A stretch of 64,000 nt of DNA from Cycas panzhihuaensis. Its lineage: Eukaryota; Cycadophyta. The stretch lies in the NCBI GenBank assembly GCA_023213395.1, contig CM041465.1, forward strand, positions 6,944,001-7,008,000, read 5' to 3'. This document shows, one piece after another, positions 26,851 to 39,270 of this stretch. A program made the translations under genes and the position numbers. Position 1 is the stretch's first letter. Every line of letters begins with the position of its first letter. The notes under the pieces are model-generated. The model did no database searches, was not told where the DNA came from, and saw only the letters and a list, made by a program, of their open reading frames with translations.

Positions 26851-27119
26851 CTTTACCCTTAAATCATTTGTATATGTGGATACACATGTCCACTACCTAT
26901 TGCGAATAAGATGTTAAGTGTAGAAGTTTAATCCTAGTGTTACAAAGCAAAAATTAATGCTTCATGCTTATTTAGTAAAGAAAGGTGTAGAACATATGGG
27001 TGTGAACTAATTAGAATTTGGAAATGGGATGGTCCATGGGATTTGATAACATCATAAAATAAATTCAATTCCATAGTATAATAAATTAAAGTTCCATAAA
27101 AAGTAGGCCTTAAATACTC

Positions 27120-27536
27120 CTATAACTTGAATGGGGATGGTTTCTTCTTAATGCGTTCATTCCTTTGTTGCCTGATGGAGTGTTTTTTATCCTCTGCATC
27201 CTCTTCTTGAGCTACTTATTCATTACTAATAGAAGAGAGGAAGACAATGATATCTAAAATTTTATCTTGTATGTTTAATGATACGTTAACTTCTTCCAAG
27301 ATAACCTTGTCATTTATAAGTAAGGTAGCCTAAACATATTCTTTCAAAAGTTCACCCTGTTGATCTTTCAATGTATTATTTTCTTCTAAAGTTACCTCCC
27401 TCATGGATTCCCTATACTCATTATGTAATTTATGAGCCATATTCCTACACTTGTCATGGAGCTCATAAATCTCATAAAAATTAACATTTATGGATTGTAA
27501 GGTTTCAATTATATCTATTAAAATATGAGGGTCCAT
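27120..27536 (-). pseudogene. I-family ORF, I2 copy (138 codons, function unknown)
   Basis: The best-preserved copy of the single I-family ORF. It starts at ATG 27536 (M-D-P-H-I-L-I-D-I-I) and stays in one frame to a stop at 27120-27122, with only two internal stops (codons 69 and 107). The terminal stop falls at the same codon as in I1, so it is probably the true end. The N-terminal 65 residues are about two-thirds identical to I1 by eye. The protein looks helical and charged (E-V-T-L-E-E-N-N), with a basic tail (R-Q-Q-R-N-E-R-I-K-K-K). No zinc knuckle, protease or polymerase motif is seen. A small gag-like or RNA-packaging protein is possible but is speculation. Confidence 0.68.
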
Positions 27537-28399
27537 TATGCAAGTCATTAAAATAAGGAAGAGGGAGTGAGAAGAGGGGTGTCTATAGCCTATTAGCCCC
27601 CTTATAATAAGCCTTTATGGGGTGTATTTAGGTCATTTCCCCATAACTTTCCTTTTTTTATATAATACTTTATAGGAAAAGGAAATGCCATGGCCTTAAG
27701 AGTAATGGCTTTTTAGCTAATGTCTAAATGGTCTCTATCATAAAGTAAAAAGTATAATATAAATTATTATGTAATTATAAAACCTTAACTTTAAATTTAA
27801 TATCTAGAATAAAATAACTCTAAAATACATAAAATATAGTCCAAAATAATGGTTTTTGATTTATGATTCTAATGGTTTAGTCAGAATCAAATTTTGATAC
27901 TTATATAAAAAATTATGCCCATTTTAAGGAAGTTTATACCTAGGGTTTCTAAGGACTATAATAGTGTTTTTTTCTAAAATGTTGATAGTTTTTGACTCAA
28001 GTCTCTAATGGGCCTGATGCCACTTCTAATAGAAAATAAACTTCAAAATAGAAAAATTCAAAAAATATTTGACATTGATTAGATACATGTAGTTAAGTTT
28101 ATAGTTATTTGAAGTTGAGGTAGTAGATTTTTGGCTCCAAAGGTAGTGATAGACAATAGGTCAAAATTAAATCTAATATAATATTCATAAATTTACCCTA
28201 AAACTTACAATGTAATAACTTAAAATTTATAAAATAGGCATGGTCATCTCAAATTTATCATTATTTTTTAAAAATTCATATATTTACACTCCAAAAATTA
28301 TACTTCCTTTATAAGTCAAACCCTAATTATGCCTTTCAAACTTGTATTCAAGAAGGATTTTTTTTTTTTTTAACTAAATAACCTTACTTTGATACTACC
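27537..28399 (-). other. I2 leader and PBS
   Basis: Non-coding leader homologous to 25017-25854, ending at a degenerate PBS ('ctttgatactac', about 28387-28398) against the LTR. Its first bases (27530-27545, 'ggtccattatgcaag') preserve the site into which copia B inserted in I1. Confidence 0.72.
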
Positions 28400-28742
28400 T
28401 ATAACAAGCTTACACTAACTACCTCTTGAACATATAAAATAAGAGTAAGAAATCTAAGATAAATGGAGGTGGATGGAGTGGAAAATGGAGATGAAGTACA
28501 CCAAAAGAAACTAAATGAAGACAATATAGTGATCTTCAATAAAACCAAGAGTCATTAATAAGACATAACTTTTACAATACATAGGGTTGAGTATTTATAG
28601 AAAAGGACTTATCCTCTTCACATAATATTATATTCACCTATCTCTAAACTAGTTTGTCCCTTATTTTTTTATTATTTAGCTCTCTTAACCTTAACCTTTA
28701 CTAACCTACTAACCTAATATCATGTGGTAAGAGCTTACCACA
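28400..28742 (-). repeat. I2 5' LTR
   Basis: 343 bp, begins tataacaagc (TG to TA), ends ccaca. The TATA-type box on the minus strand is 'gtatttatag' on the plus strand at 28591-28600. Confidence 0.85.
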
Positions 28743-29086
28743 TAATACTTAGCTCTTCAACCCCATATTTAGCACTTATCATGTGGCTTTCATTACTACT
28801 TTTAACACATCCCAATTTATGGTCACATTATATTAGCATACTAGTTTTGAGCTTAATACTTTTCTATCATATTGGCTCCTTATAATGGCTTATACTAGCT
28901 TAATATTAACTTGCATTATGTATTTATGTGTCATTCTCAAATGGTAAAGATTATTACCATGTATATGTGATCCTCATCATCTTACTTTACCTTATTTCCT
29001 ATCTCATGCCATACCTATAACAAGATCATATAACATATGTTCTAATATAATATCTCCTTAGGACCTTTACCTTAGCTCTTATACCA
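28743..29086 (-). mobile_element. F3 leader end and primer-binding site
   Basis: About 28820-29086 matches the F leader at about 40790-41021, including 'attaccatgtatatgtgatc' and 'atctccttagga'. It ends in a PBS 'gctcttatacca' (29075-29086). It continues 12500-15203 across the I1-I2 insertion. Only about 18 bases of LTR follow (from 29087, tgttaatatt) before the sequence changes to copia E, so the F3 5' LTR has been lost by deletion. Confidence 0.65.
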
Positions 29087-29104
29087 TGTTAATATTCTTA
29101 TAAC

Positions 29105-29810
29105 AACTTAGTATCCTCCATGGTTACTAAGGTTGATTTTTCTATGAATGTTGAGGCAAAGGTATGGGAGCTACTTCAAGTTTAGGTTAAGGCTTAGACT
29201 TAAGCTCCAAAAACTAAAATGATTCCAACTTCACTACTTTACTAATATTAGGTACAAAGGATTTAATATCAAGTTCGATAATATTTCATAAAAAGTTATA
29301 TTCAGACTAGTTCTTATCATTAACTAAACCTAAATTTGTTTTTCCACCCTCATTAAAGATGATATCCTAAGTTATATGGGCTCTCTTAATTAACAATATA
29401 AAAACTTTGTATGCTTTATTTTCCTTACATTATCTTATAAGGACGTATTTAGTACTTTTGTCATCTAACTCTAATCATTTCTTCCTTAGGGTATGCATAT
29501 ATGCTCTACACCCAAAAACTCTTAAATAACATACAATTGATTTCTTATGTGACTTAGCCTCCTTAGGTGTTTTATCTTTGACAATCCTTATAGTGCTTCT
29601 ACTAATTAGATATACAATTATGTTCATAGCTTTTCCTTGTAAGTAATATTTAATATCCTTGCCTTTTATCATGGACTTGGATTTTTTAGCCAATATCCTT
29701 TTCATTTACTCAACTACTCCATTTTTCTAAGTTATGTAGGCAATAACAACTACCTGTTGATCCCATAATTCTTACAAAATTTATTAAACTCATTTTAAGT
29801 ATGTTCTCTA
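29105..29810 (-). pseudogene. Copia E: integrase C-terminal part and linker
   Basis: Minus-strand integrase end, read from the right. N-E-F-N-K-F-C-K-N-Y-G-I lies at about 29755-29795. Next is N-G-V-V-E with a degraded M-K-R, then an alanine-tyrosine block ending L-R-V-F-G-C-R-A-Y-M-H at about 29500-29540. The copia linker L-D-D-K-S-T-K-Y with I-T-x-D-I-I-F-N-E-G follows, at about 29350-29470. The catalytic first half lies 11.7 kb to the right (41513-41899), because F is inserted exactly here. RT and RNase H of this copy are absent; a deletion joins it to F3 near 29105. Confidence 0.82.
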
Positions 29811-30158
29811 TGTTAAAATTTATTGCATAGGGTAATATATACATATATTAAAGTAAGATATATATAAATCATTATTTAATATAAAACTTATAATGAATAA
29901 TAATATAAATAAAATATTTGTAAGTGTTATATATACATGTTAATATGGCTTAATCATACACAAGAAAGATATCACATGAGATACTAGATTTATATATGAA
30001 AAATCCAAGATGGAAAAACTCTTTATTAACTTATCTCTCTAACATTAAAATGATGTGTGCACATACTTATAAGTTCTTTACCTCATGTATAAACTAATCA
30101 TATTATGCTAATATAATAACCAATTATATCAATAATCATGAAACTCAATATTCCAACA
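29811..30158 (-). repeat. F 3' LTR
   Basis: 348 bp, shorter than its partner because it lacks several blocks including the (TA)n run seen at 41170-41209. It is followed by a PPT-like 'ctccccatt' on the plus strand. Confidence 0.83.
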
Positions 30159-31927
30159 CTCCCCATTAATGTTTAATTTATGGAATTCAAATTTCTTTAT
30201 CTTCATTTTTATGCTAGATTACCTCTTCATCTTTATTTTTGTGCCACATGCATTAACTATAAGCATAAACACTTGTACAATTTATCTTTATCATACTTAC
30301 CTCTTGCAAGTAAATTATATCTCATAACTCACCACCAATAAACCAACATTAATCAAATAAATATGACTCAAATTATTCTAATGTATGAAACTTTTCCTCA
30401 ATAAGTTCATATCTTCTACTTGTAAAACAAACCTATTAGCTTATCTTCAATCTCATCAACAAAATAATTTACTGATGTTCATATAAAATAATAAACATCT
30501 TCTAGAATATATGGGTAACTAACCACTACAATTACTAGTTATCTAGGAAGTATTTCTTGTATATGGCCCATCAACTTCATAAAATAAAAATATAATATAC
30601 TGCGATTAGTCAAATATGTTATTATAAGAGTAACTTGTGAATCTTCTCTTGCCTCTTGTTTATGATATATCTATGTGTTACCTCCATATGATCTTGCATA
30701 TACATTTGTACCTTTATTAGTAACTTATCTCATCAATCATCTTCTCAAAATAACTACCTCTAAGAATAAGGCATAACACTCATCTTGTCAAGCTACTTGT
30801 AATAAGGTAACATGTAATAATATATTTTCACACCTCTTATCATACATGTCTATCAAATTTCTAACTAAAAAATATGTATTAGCTAGAATCCTCAATAACT
30901 AATCTTAGTTTTATGGATAACCCATAATTGTTATTTCTAATTATAATAATTAATTAATATACAAGACATCTCCTCATCTCATATTAGGTGGGTAACTCAA
31001 TATCATAAACTTAACCTCAGTAAACTCTTATACAACATTCATCCAAACTCAAACTTCTCTCAAATAATCAAGTGACATCCTTATCTTTATATCAAATCAT
31101 TTGATTAGTAGTAGCTAGTCACTATATCAAATGTATTAAATGCTTTAGGGGCATTTCCTTATCTTGTCTAATATGTATTTATCCATCATAAGTTCTCATG
31201 TGCTTTAGTTTTAACTTTTGAGCCATTAATATACCAAAAAATAAGCTTTAATATCTTCATTTTATTAAAATTTCAATGAAACTTCTATCCAAAACCATCA
31301 TCAAGCATCTATTTTTATTAACATATGCTTAGGGGTCTTTAAATTCATCAAAAATTACCAAACCATTCCTTAAACTACTAAAATAAATCACTTTTTATAA
31401 CTACAAAAAAAAATCACTTTTTATCATACCAAAAACCTCTTACTCAAATTTACTAATTAAAATCTCCTTCATACAACTTCTAAATAGTGCTTTATGATTA
31501 GTCATTGTGTTGATCTTTGAATCCTTTTTCCAATGTAGCTAATACCACTAAAAACTAACTCCATACTGCAAAGTTATAACTAAAAAAGTATTAATATGTC
31601 ATAAAAAAATAAAATAGGGTTAGAAAATAATTTAGTACCTTTTTGCTTATGACCATCTAGTTTCTTTAAGAGGGTTAAGGTAAACTTTATATTGATATTT
31701 AATTCACATTAATTTTATTCAAACTTTGTAAAAATATAATTTTATACCAATTTATTTGTAATTAAACTTATACAACTTACACATGACCTACTGGGATGAG
31801 ATTCAATGCTATGGCTTATTTTGTGATCATTTCATGATTTACAAAGGCCAAGAATATAGATCTAAGCCTAAAGAATGAGTTATAGCTCTCTAATATAAGC
31901 TCCATATTGTCATCTATCCATTGGAAG
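30159..31927 (-). other. F internal region, 3' half (non-coding)
   Basis: Matches F3 at about 12500-14170 in order and orientation. Contains the inverted-repeat segment at about 30511-30541. Stops are frequent in all frames and no polyprotein motif is found. Confidence 0.65.
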
Positions 31928-32225
31928 TAAAAGAGTAGATCTATCCTTCATCTCCATGCACTAAACACAAAGGCAAACATGGGAGCAAGACAGACATAAG
32001 AGAAAGAAAGTAGCTCTCACAAAATGGGGAGGTAAGAATGAGCCTCCTCTATTGAGCTTCTACTTTTATATAGAGAGAGGAAGTATTAGAGTTAGGTGAA
32101 ATGAAATTATACATAATGCACATGAAAGTGTATTTCACTTAAATGATCTAATTTAAAGTTTACTTAAGACCCTTTTTTAGAAATAATCAACTAATGTAAT
32201 GACCTTGTGACATTAACCCATTTCA
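31928..32225 (-). repeat. A2 3' LTR
   Basis: 298 bp, partner of 39271-39568. The first bases (taaaagag) have lost the canonical TG. The PPT follows. Confidence 0.87.
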
Positions 32226-32699
32226 ATCTCCCCATTAATGGTAGAAGTTCATTTCATCTTATTTTATTCTATCCTATGAAGTCTTCATTTGAGCCTCTTA
32301 CAAAGCAAACTACTATGACACTTTTGTGGGAAACCCTCATGGGAAAGAAAACCCATAGATTTTCTAATCTACTAACCTGGCTCAGGTAGCTCTTTAAATG
32401 AAACTATATAGTCAATTAGTATAATGAATTTTGTAGCTGAAATCTACTGAGTCTCCATATACCATTTAGTCATCCCCCATGCTTGTTCGAGTTTTCATAG
32501 GTTTTGATTTTCCAAAATGATACAACCCTTATCCTTTCATACCCACAAGGGGTTTTCACAAATGGGATAGAGCAGAGACTTACTCTTGTCCTTCTGTGCC
32601 CATAAAGGGTTTTCATGAATGAGATAGAGTATGATGGTCCTATTATCATCTCCTTTAATTAGTTAGAGATGGAGGCCCTAAGGCTGAGTTGCTTTTAGA

Positions 32700-34340
32700 A
32701 CTATTCAAACTTCACCCTCTTCAATGGTTTGGTGAAGATATCAACCACTTGATCTACTGTAGGGTAGTACTCTAATTAAATTATGCCATCATGAACTAGT
32801 TCTCTAATTATATAGACTTTCATACTTATATGTTTAGTACGATCATGAAATATAAGATTTTTAGCCATTTAGATTGTAGATTGATTATCTATATATAAGC
32901 TAGTAGAACTTATTTAGGGGTATTTAATGTATTCAACAATTTTCTAAGCTATATCACCTCCTTACTTGTCTTAAAAGTAGCAATACATTTAGCTTTGATA
33001 GTTGAGTCTGCAACTATCTTCTGCCATCTGGATCTCCATGATATTGATGCTATTCCAAGAAATGTTACGTACCTAGATGCAGATCTTCCTATGTCTTTAT
33101 CTTTGGCAAAGTCTAAGTCTATATATGCATAACGTTTAAATTCTACATTGGGTTCATATAATAGACCATATTTGCTAGTCATCTTTAGGTACCTCAACAC
33201 TTATATTGTAGCTTGCTAGTGATTTTGCTTAGGATTTGTCATGAATCTTATAAGAATACTAATAGAGTGTGTAATATTTAGCCTTATGTTGGTAGTATAG
33301 ATGAGACTACTTACAAGTTACTTGTAGAGTGTTGCGTCTGCCTCCCTAGTGTCACCATCAGCTGGGAGTTTAATATTAGGTTCCATAGGTATATCCGCTG
33401 GCCGAACATCTTCCAACTAAAATTTTTTGAGAAGATCGTTGATATATTTTTCTTGGGAGAGAAAGATTTTGCCATTCTTTTGAGTTACTTTAATTCCTAA
33501 GCAATATTTCATCGACCCGAGGTCAAACAATTTAAAAGTTTTATCAAGGTCCTTCTTTAGCTAATTGATTACATGTTCAGTATTCCTCATTATTAGCATA
33601 TCATCCATAAAGATTAAGAAGTAAGTGACTTTATCATTTTAGCACTTGATGAATAATGTTGCATCAATATTTTAATAGTCACAAACCTCATACCCAAGTT
33701 GCCTCATTCTTTTAGAAAACTTAGTAAACTAAGTACAAGGGGCTTGCTTTAGGCCATATAAGGACTTTCTGAGCCTATAAACCTTATGCTCATGACTAAC
33801 AATCTTGTATCCTTCTGGATGAGCCATGTAAATTTCTTCTTTAAGGTCTCTATTAAGAAATACAGTCTTAACATCGAGTTAGTGGATTTTCTAACCCTGT
33901 TGAGTAGCCAAGGCTATAAGAATTCTAATTATGGCCAGTTGGTTATAGGAGCAAAGATTTTAGTGTAGTCGATGCCTTTCTTTTGTGTGAATCTTTTTTC
34001 TACTAACCTTGCTTTATGTTTTTCTAGGGTGCCATATGATCTATACTTGTTTTTAATACTCATTTATTTTGAACTACCTTTCTTCTAAGTGGTAGATCAA
34101 CAAGCTCCCATGTACCATTCTTAACAAGAGATTGGTACTCTTTATTCATGGCATTTCTCCAAGTTATGTGCTTTATAACTTCTTGGTACGTTAGAGGCTC
34201 TTCATTAAGTGTAAGGTATAGTTTTGCTGGTTCAAACTCAATGAAAAGTGATTCATGTATCCTTTCTCTATGGGCATTTCTAGTGCTAGTTTTACCTACC
34301 TCATCTGGTTGCATGTCCTTGTGTAGCTAGTAGGCTTCAC
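32700..34340 (-). pseudogene. A2 reverse transcriptase and RNase H
   Basis: Minus strand. The RT N-terminal block W-R-N-A-M-N-K-E-Y-Q-S-L at about 34115-34170 (copia W-x-x-A-M-x-x-E) marks the start. The active site reads F-M-D-D at about 33597-33611, with both catalytic aspartates kept. RNase H at 32949-33200 has Y-I-D-L-D-F, R-S-A-S-R-Y and S-W-R-S-R-W-Q. It ends near 32700 with a K-P-L type tail. Frame breaks occur throughout. Confidence 0.87.
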
Positions 34341-34799
34341 GAAAATCTCAAGTTGGAAATGAGGTTTTCATTTCCATAGCCTCTTGGTCTTCATTTTGAT
34401 CCTAAAAAGGATCATATGAAATGTTTGGCACGTAGGAAGTTAACGATGCTGGAGAAGATGGGTTAGCCACATATGTTAGAGAATATTATCCTTTTGCTAT
34501 GGCTTTACCTTTGTCAACTTAGCTATATGCAAATGATGGTGTTATACATATACACATTGGCTAGGAGTCATAGATTGTATCCTCCAGGGTTCTATTATCA
34601 GATTCTAAGATTTTGAGCAACTATTAAGAATCTCCCCCCCTAAATTTTAAAATCTAGATATAAAATTTAGTAGCATCATTAAATCAGTATGAAGGCATCT
34701 TAGAGTTAAGTCTAAGTAATTGATCTTCAGTCTCTGTAAAGATAACATCTCTAGTGATGATGATTTTATACTATGAAGGTATGAAAACCTTGTATCCCT

Positions 34800-35560
34800 T
34801 TTTGTCCATAGGGTATCTGACAAAGATGCCTTTAAGGGCTCTATCTTAGAGCTTGTTTTTATGTTCCTCTAGAATGTGAGCATAACAAGTAAAGCGAAAA
34901 ATTTTGAAGTGGGAGATAGAGGGGTTTTGTCCATACCACATTTTATGTGGAGAGGGGCCGAGCTTGGAGGGACTAATAGTGTTGATACAATACATGACAG
35001 TCCAAACAGCCTTAGCCTAAAGATAGATATGGATGTTCTTATATACAAGCATAGCATGAGCCATGTTTATGATGGTCCTATTCATGCACTTGGAAACTCC
35101 ATTTTGCTAGGGTATACCTATAACAGTGGTTTGATGTTTGATTTCATACAACTCCATTTTCCATGCGGGCCTTGGAAGCTTGAAACATAGAAAAAGCTTC
35201 ATCTTTCTTTATAAGAAAAGTAACCCATACTTTCTTGGTAAAATCATCAATGAAAGTAATATAGTACCACTTATATTTGAGAGAAGGGATGGTCATAGGA
35301 CCGTATATATCTGAGTGTACAAACTATAAAGGTTGGCTTTTTTTCCACTAACTACAAGGAAAGGGTTGTCTTTGAGATTTGGCAATGATACATACTTCAC
35401 ATTTGAAGGGCTTAAAGGAGAGCCTAGGCATACCAGGAAGAGTGGCATGTAGTTCTCTTAAATGATCAATTTTGATATGACCCATATAAGCATGTCATAA
35501 GGCCACTTACGACAACGTTTGAGGAGTTAGGGTTGTGGTAAAAGTAGAGTCATCATCAAC
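34800..35560 (-). pseudogene. A2 integrase remnant
   Basis: Minus strand. The pre-integrase histidine region (H-A-Y-M-G-H, about 35490-35510) and a C-E-V-C pair (about 35393-35404) form the zinc-binding part. The core follows with a degraded D-D-x-x-R-K, then an N-G-V-x-x-x-M-N-R-T segment near 35080-35110. The C-terminal G-Y-K-V-F-I-P-S linker is near 34780-34800. Stops and frameshifts are present. Confidence 0.8.
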
Positions 35561-35859
35561 ATAGTTAGCTTTAGAGGATGGTGAGCTAATTAGGTAGAAA
35601 AGCTTTCCATCAAGAATTCTGGTCATAACCATAACATTTGAAGGAGGGTGAATGATACACAAAATTTGATTATTTACAGTTACACTTAAATTAAAACCAT
35701 GACAGACAAGGGTGGATAGAGAGATTAAGTTCTACTTTAGAGCAGTAATATATAAAACATCAACAAGGGTAAAATCTGGAAGGCCAAGGAATTTCAAGCA
35801 AACAGTTCCAAGTCCTTCAACTGGCTAACATGATTTGTCAGCCATGCATACAACACCAC

Positions 35860-37144
35860 AAACTTCAAGGTTAAAATCCTAAAAGAACTGGCAATGACAA
35901 GTCATGTATTGTGTTGCTCTAATATCCATGATCCACAATGAAGTATTTAAGGTGGCACTATTTACAACTCTAAGTGGTGAAGGCAAAAGTGAATAAGCAT
36001 AGCCACAATGAGCCTCAATATACTTAGTGGATCTATCAATAACATTTAATGAAGTGGTCCCAATTCTTTGAAGGTATGCATGAGCAAATTGCATTCCACC
36101 AAAAGCATCTTTAAAAGAAGTATTATCAACATTATATGCACTATGGCATTGTTGATAGCTTGGTAGTCTATTGGTAGCAGTTCTACAATTTTTGGCATAA
36201 TGTCCTTTTCTATTACACCTTTGGTACATAATTGTTTGATTTCCAGTCCTATAAGAAGTATTGGGCTAGTTGGATTATCTATGATTACTAGATCTAGGTC
36301 TAGGTTGATTATTTTGGCCTTGGCCATGAGATTATTTTTGTTAGAGTGGAGGAGCCTGTTGACTAAGAGGATGTTGTCCTTGTTTTCTACCTCTTCCTCT
36401 TCCATGGGAATTACCACCTCTACAAGAGTATTGATCTTGATTTTTGGTATAACAAAGATCTTCTTCCTCTTTAAAAATAACATCAGTTAGATCTGATATA
36501 GTGACAAAGTTAGTATCAAAGGTTTTATCAAATTCAATGAACTTATCAGTAAGAGCCTCAAAGTTTAGGGTCTTCAAAGTGCCACTAGATTGAAGACTTC
36601 CCAATAGATTTTTGTAACCTAGGATATGGAGACATGACTGAATCAAGAAAGCCCATGTAATACATTGAGTTTTAAAATATTTATTAATGGCTTTCTTGAT
36701 TAGATGAAGGAGATTGATTATCTCACTTACATGTCCTTTCTATATTTTTAATTTGTTCTTCTTCAACACTAAGTAAACAAATTCTAAGTCTGATTTAGTG
36801 TCAAAGTTCTTCTTAAGAACTTTAAGAACTTTCCATGTTGTATCATGTACAACTTCATCAATGAGATTATGTAGGGAATAATTAGTAATAAGAAGTATCC
36901 TTGTATGAATTTTATCATCATCAAATTTCCATTGACATTTAGCTATAACTTTAGTAGGAGTAGTTAGAGCACCTCCTCCAGAAGTAGTTGAGGTAGTTGT
37001 AGCTATAACAGATGGTGTAGGTTGTAAGTGATCTCTTCACAGACCTTCATACTTTGTAACATTTCTGATACCAGTGAATCACATATCCCAATTTTCTTTC
37101 CCTTTTAGAATGCAATTCACATTTTGCTTGAACTATGAAGACAT
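35860..37144 (-). pseudogene. A2 gag and protease remnant
   Basis: ATG at 37144 opens M-S-S, and the same start is used in B. Gag continues as a UBN2-type region (L-I-D-E-V-V-H-D-T-T-W-K-V-L at about 36830-36870) and a Gly/Arg-rich stretch (36350-36430). The zinc knuckle Y-Q-R-C-N-R-K-G-H-Y-A-K-N-C at about 36185-36228 again has Tyr for the first Cys. The protease motif lies near 35915-35930 and reads D-I-R where D-T-G or D-S-G is expected, so the protease would be dead even in frame. Confidence 0.84.
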
Positions 37145-39256
37145 GGTGTCTTTTGAGAAGGAAAGAAATGAACAAGGGACTATAAAAGTGATGGCAATAA
37201 ATGACCAATCACTATTTATAAATAGGAGATATAATGAAGTAGTTAGCACAAGGAAGAAGAAGTGAGAATGGTTGCTCAAAGATGAAGGGAACAACTTAGA
37301 GAAAAGACACCAACACTTGTGACAAATATTAACCTGATGCAGAAGGAATATAAGAAGTACTATGATGAAAATTAGCCACTAACACTTGTGGCAAATATTA
37401 ACCTGACATAGCAAGAATATGAGAAGAACTATGATGAAAATTGACCACTAACACTTGTGGTAAATATCAACCTGATGTAGTAGGAATATGAGAAGCACTA
37501 TGATTATGATTACACTATGGATCATATTTTACAAATAAGTAAGTGATCAATATACAAGATTGTAGGCCAATGTGGAGCTAACATCATTGTATGTACATAA
37601 CTTAAAACTTAAATGTAGGATGCGTAATCAACACAATAACCTCTAACTTGTGTCCAATATATAGTTGAGGTTGTTGAAGGGATGCCTAGGCTTCTAGTAG
37701 AATTAAGTTGGCCTTCACCTGTGATACCCATAATTGTACTTAGTGATGAAATCTAAGTCACAACGGAGCCCAGGTACTCCCAATCCTCACCTAATTTACC
37801 AATGAGCATCTATATACCTCCTCTAAAGAGTGGTACGTGCATACTTATAGCTATGATAGATATTAGATTGGGTATATTTTAATCTTGTATTAAAGTTTTA
37901 ATTTTCTTGGTTGGTTATTAGGATGATTCCTAATTGAGGTATGATGGTGTGGCTAACCAAATCTCACCAATATTCCAGTTGAGCCTAGTCCTAACTTGAA
38001 ACCCACACCTTCTTTATGGTACAACATTCTTCCAACCAAGGTATCTCAACCTTGGAGAGTGTGTGAACAGGCACAAGATGGCAGAAAATAGCATATGTGA
38101 TGCGTTCCTTTTAGGAAGAGTGAAAAGATTATTGAATTACATCAAATGTACATTTAACTGAAAATAGAATGCTTACTCGGAGTACTTTTGGAGTGCTTGA
38201 TTGGAGTGCTTGTTTGAAATGTTTTTAGAGTGCTTGCTTGAAGTGATTTTAGAGTGTTGAAATGTAATGCTAATAAGTGAGTGAGGACACCAAATATTTC
38301 TCTAATCTAAGTGTTTTTTACTCACTTTTATAAAGGGCTTTAAAGCCTTATAAAAAGAAGGAAGAAAAATTCTTCACTTTTTTTTAATTTAAATATTAAA
38401 AAAAAAAAGTAGTCTTCATTAAATCATTAATAACTTTCTCCCACAATAAAGAAATAGAGTGCTAGTTTTTATGCTACAAACTAGACTTAGAGCTTCATCT
38501 TCAGGAAGTGGAATTACATCCAAATGAGTTCTAAAAAATTTTTTGCAATCCCACAGAGTTAGGAGAATATATTTTTCTAGAATTCTTACTAAAAGTAACT
38601 ACTGTTTACTAAAATAGTAATAACTTTCTCATACGACACTAAAATTAGGTGCCAATTTTTGTGCTAGAAAGTAGACTTAGAGTCTCATCTTTAACAATTA
38701 AAATAAGGTCAATTGGAGCTCTGTAGAAGATTTTGTAGACCTATGAAATTTAACAAGCAAATTTTATTTATACAAAAATTTCAGCTTACTAATATCTCAT
38801 TAACACATGATACCATATGAAATTTCCATCATTTTTTGATCACCAGGATCCCAATATGGGCAATGTGAGAGCATACAATGATGGATATTTTAAATGGATC
38901 CAAATTCTTTAGAAAAAAATGGTAAAACCTCCCCTTACAATCATTCTTCTAAAAGCTAGAAAATTTTCAGTAGCATTTCCCCTTGTTAAATGGATAAAAA
39001 GAGGGGAAAGAAAAGAAGAATAGGATAACATAAATGACCACCAAAGGATTGGAATCCTTGGGCCTTACAACTCCTTGTATTGTACTTCCAAACCTACAAA
39101 AGAGAAAAGGAAAGTAAACAATATAAAATATGCTATGATAATAACTTTAAAATATTTCTAAATCCACTTTCACAATCTCCTTCACCATATGGATTGTGGG
39201 AGAGAAGGAAGTGATGACTCCATTGCAAGTGAAAGTAAGGAATATGAAGGAAGCAA
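37145..39256 (-). other. A2 leader
   Basis: About 2.1 kb between gag and the PBS. About 37315-37470 has three near-copies of a ~67-bp unit ('cactaacacttgtggcaaatattaacctga' type). About 38461-38720 has the paired ~190-bp-spaced blocks also seen in A1. No coding sequence was seen. Confidence 0.75.
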
Positions 39257-39268
39257 GCTCTGATACCA
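39257..39268 (-). promoter_or_regulatory. A2 primer-binding site
   Basis: The plus strand reads gctctgatacca, an exact match to the initiator tRNA-Met primer complement. It lies two bases before the 5' LTR. Confidence 0.9.
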
Positions 39269-39270
39269 CA

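Larger units (their letters stand above)
26203..28742 (-). mobile_element. Element I2: small LTR element with one ORF
   Basis: LTRs 26203-26540 (338 bp) and 28400-28742 (343 bp), PPT 26541-26554, degenerate PBS at about 28387-28398. The interior holds a TRIM insertion, one 138-codon ORF (27120-27536) and a leader of about 860 bp. There are no polyprotein domains. It lies head-to-tail with I1. Length without the TRIM is 2249 bp. The gene content is unlike textbook TRIM (no ORF) or LARD (much longer) elements; the closest published idea I know is a TR-GAG type element, but gag similarity was not demonstrated. Confidence 0.83.

Noticed and set aside
26797-26863. Tandem duplication instead of a TRIM
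   Set aside because: The repeats are separated by a unique 164-bp interior with a PBS, and the outer flanks form a TSD with a paralogous empty site in I1.
34876-35190. A 104-codon plus-strand frame with fairly balanced composition
   Set aside because: It is antisense to the A2 integrase C-terminal region.
37315-37500. CRISPR-like repeat array
   Set aside because: Only about three imperfect direct units without spacers, within a plant retroelement leader.
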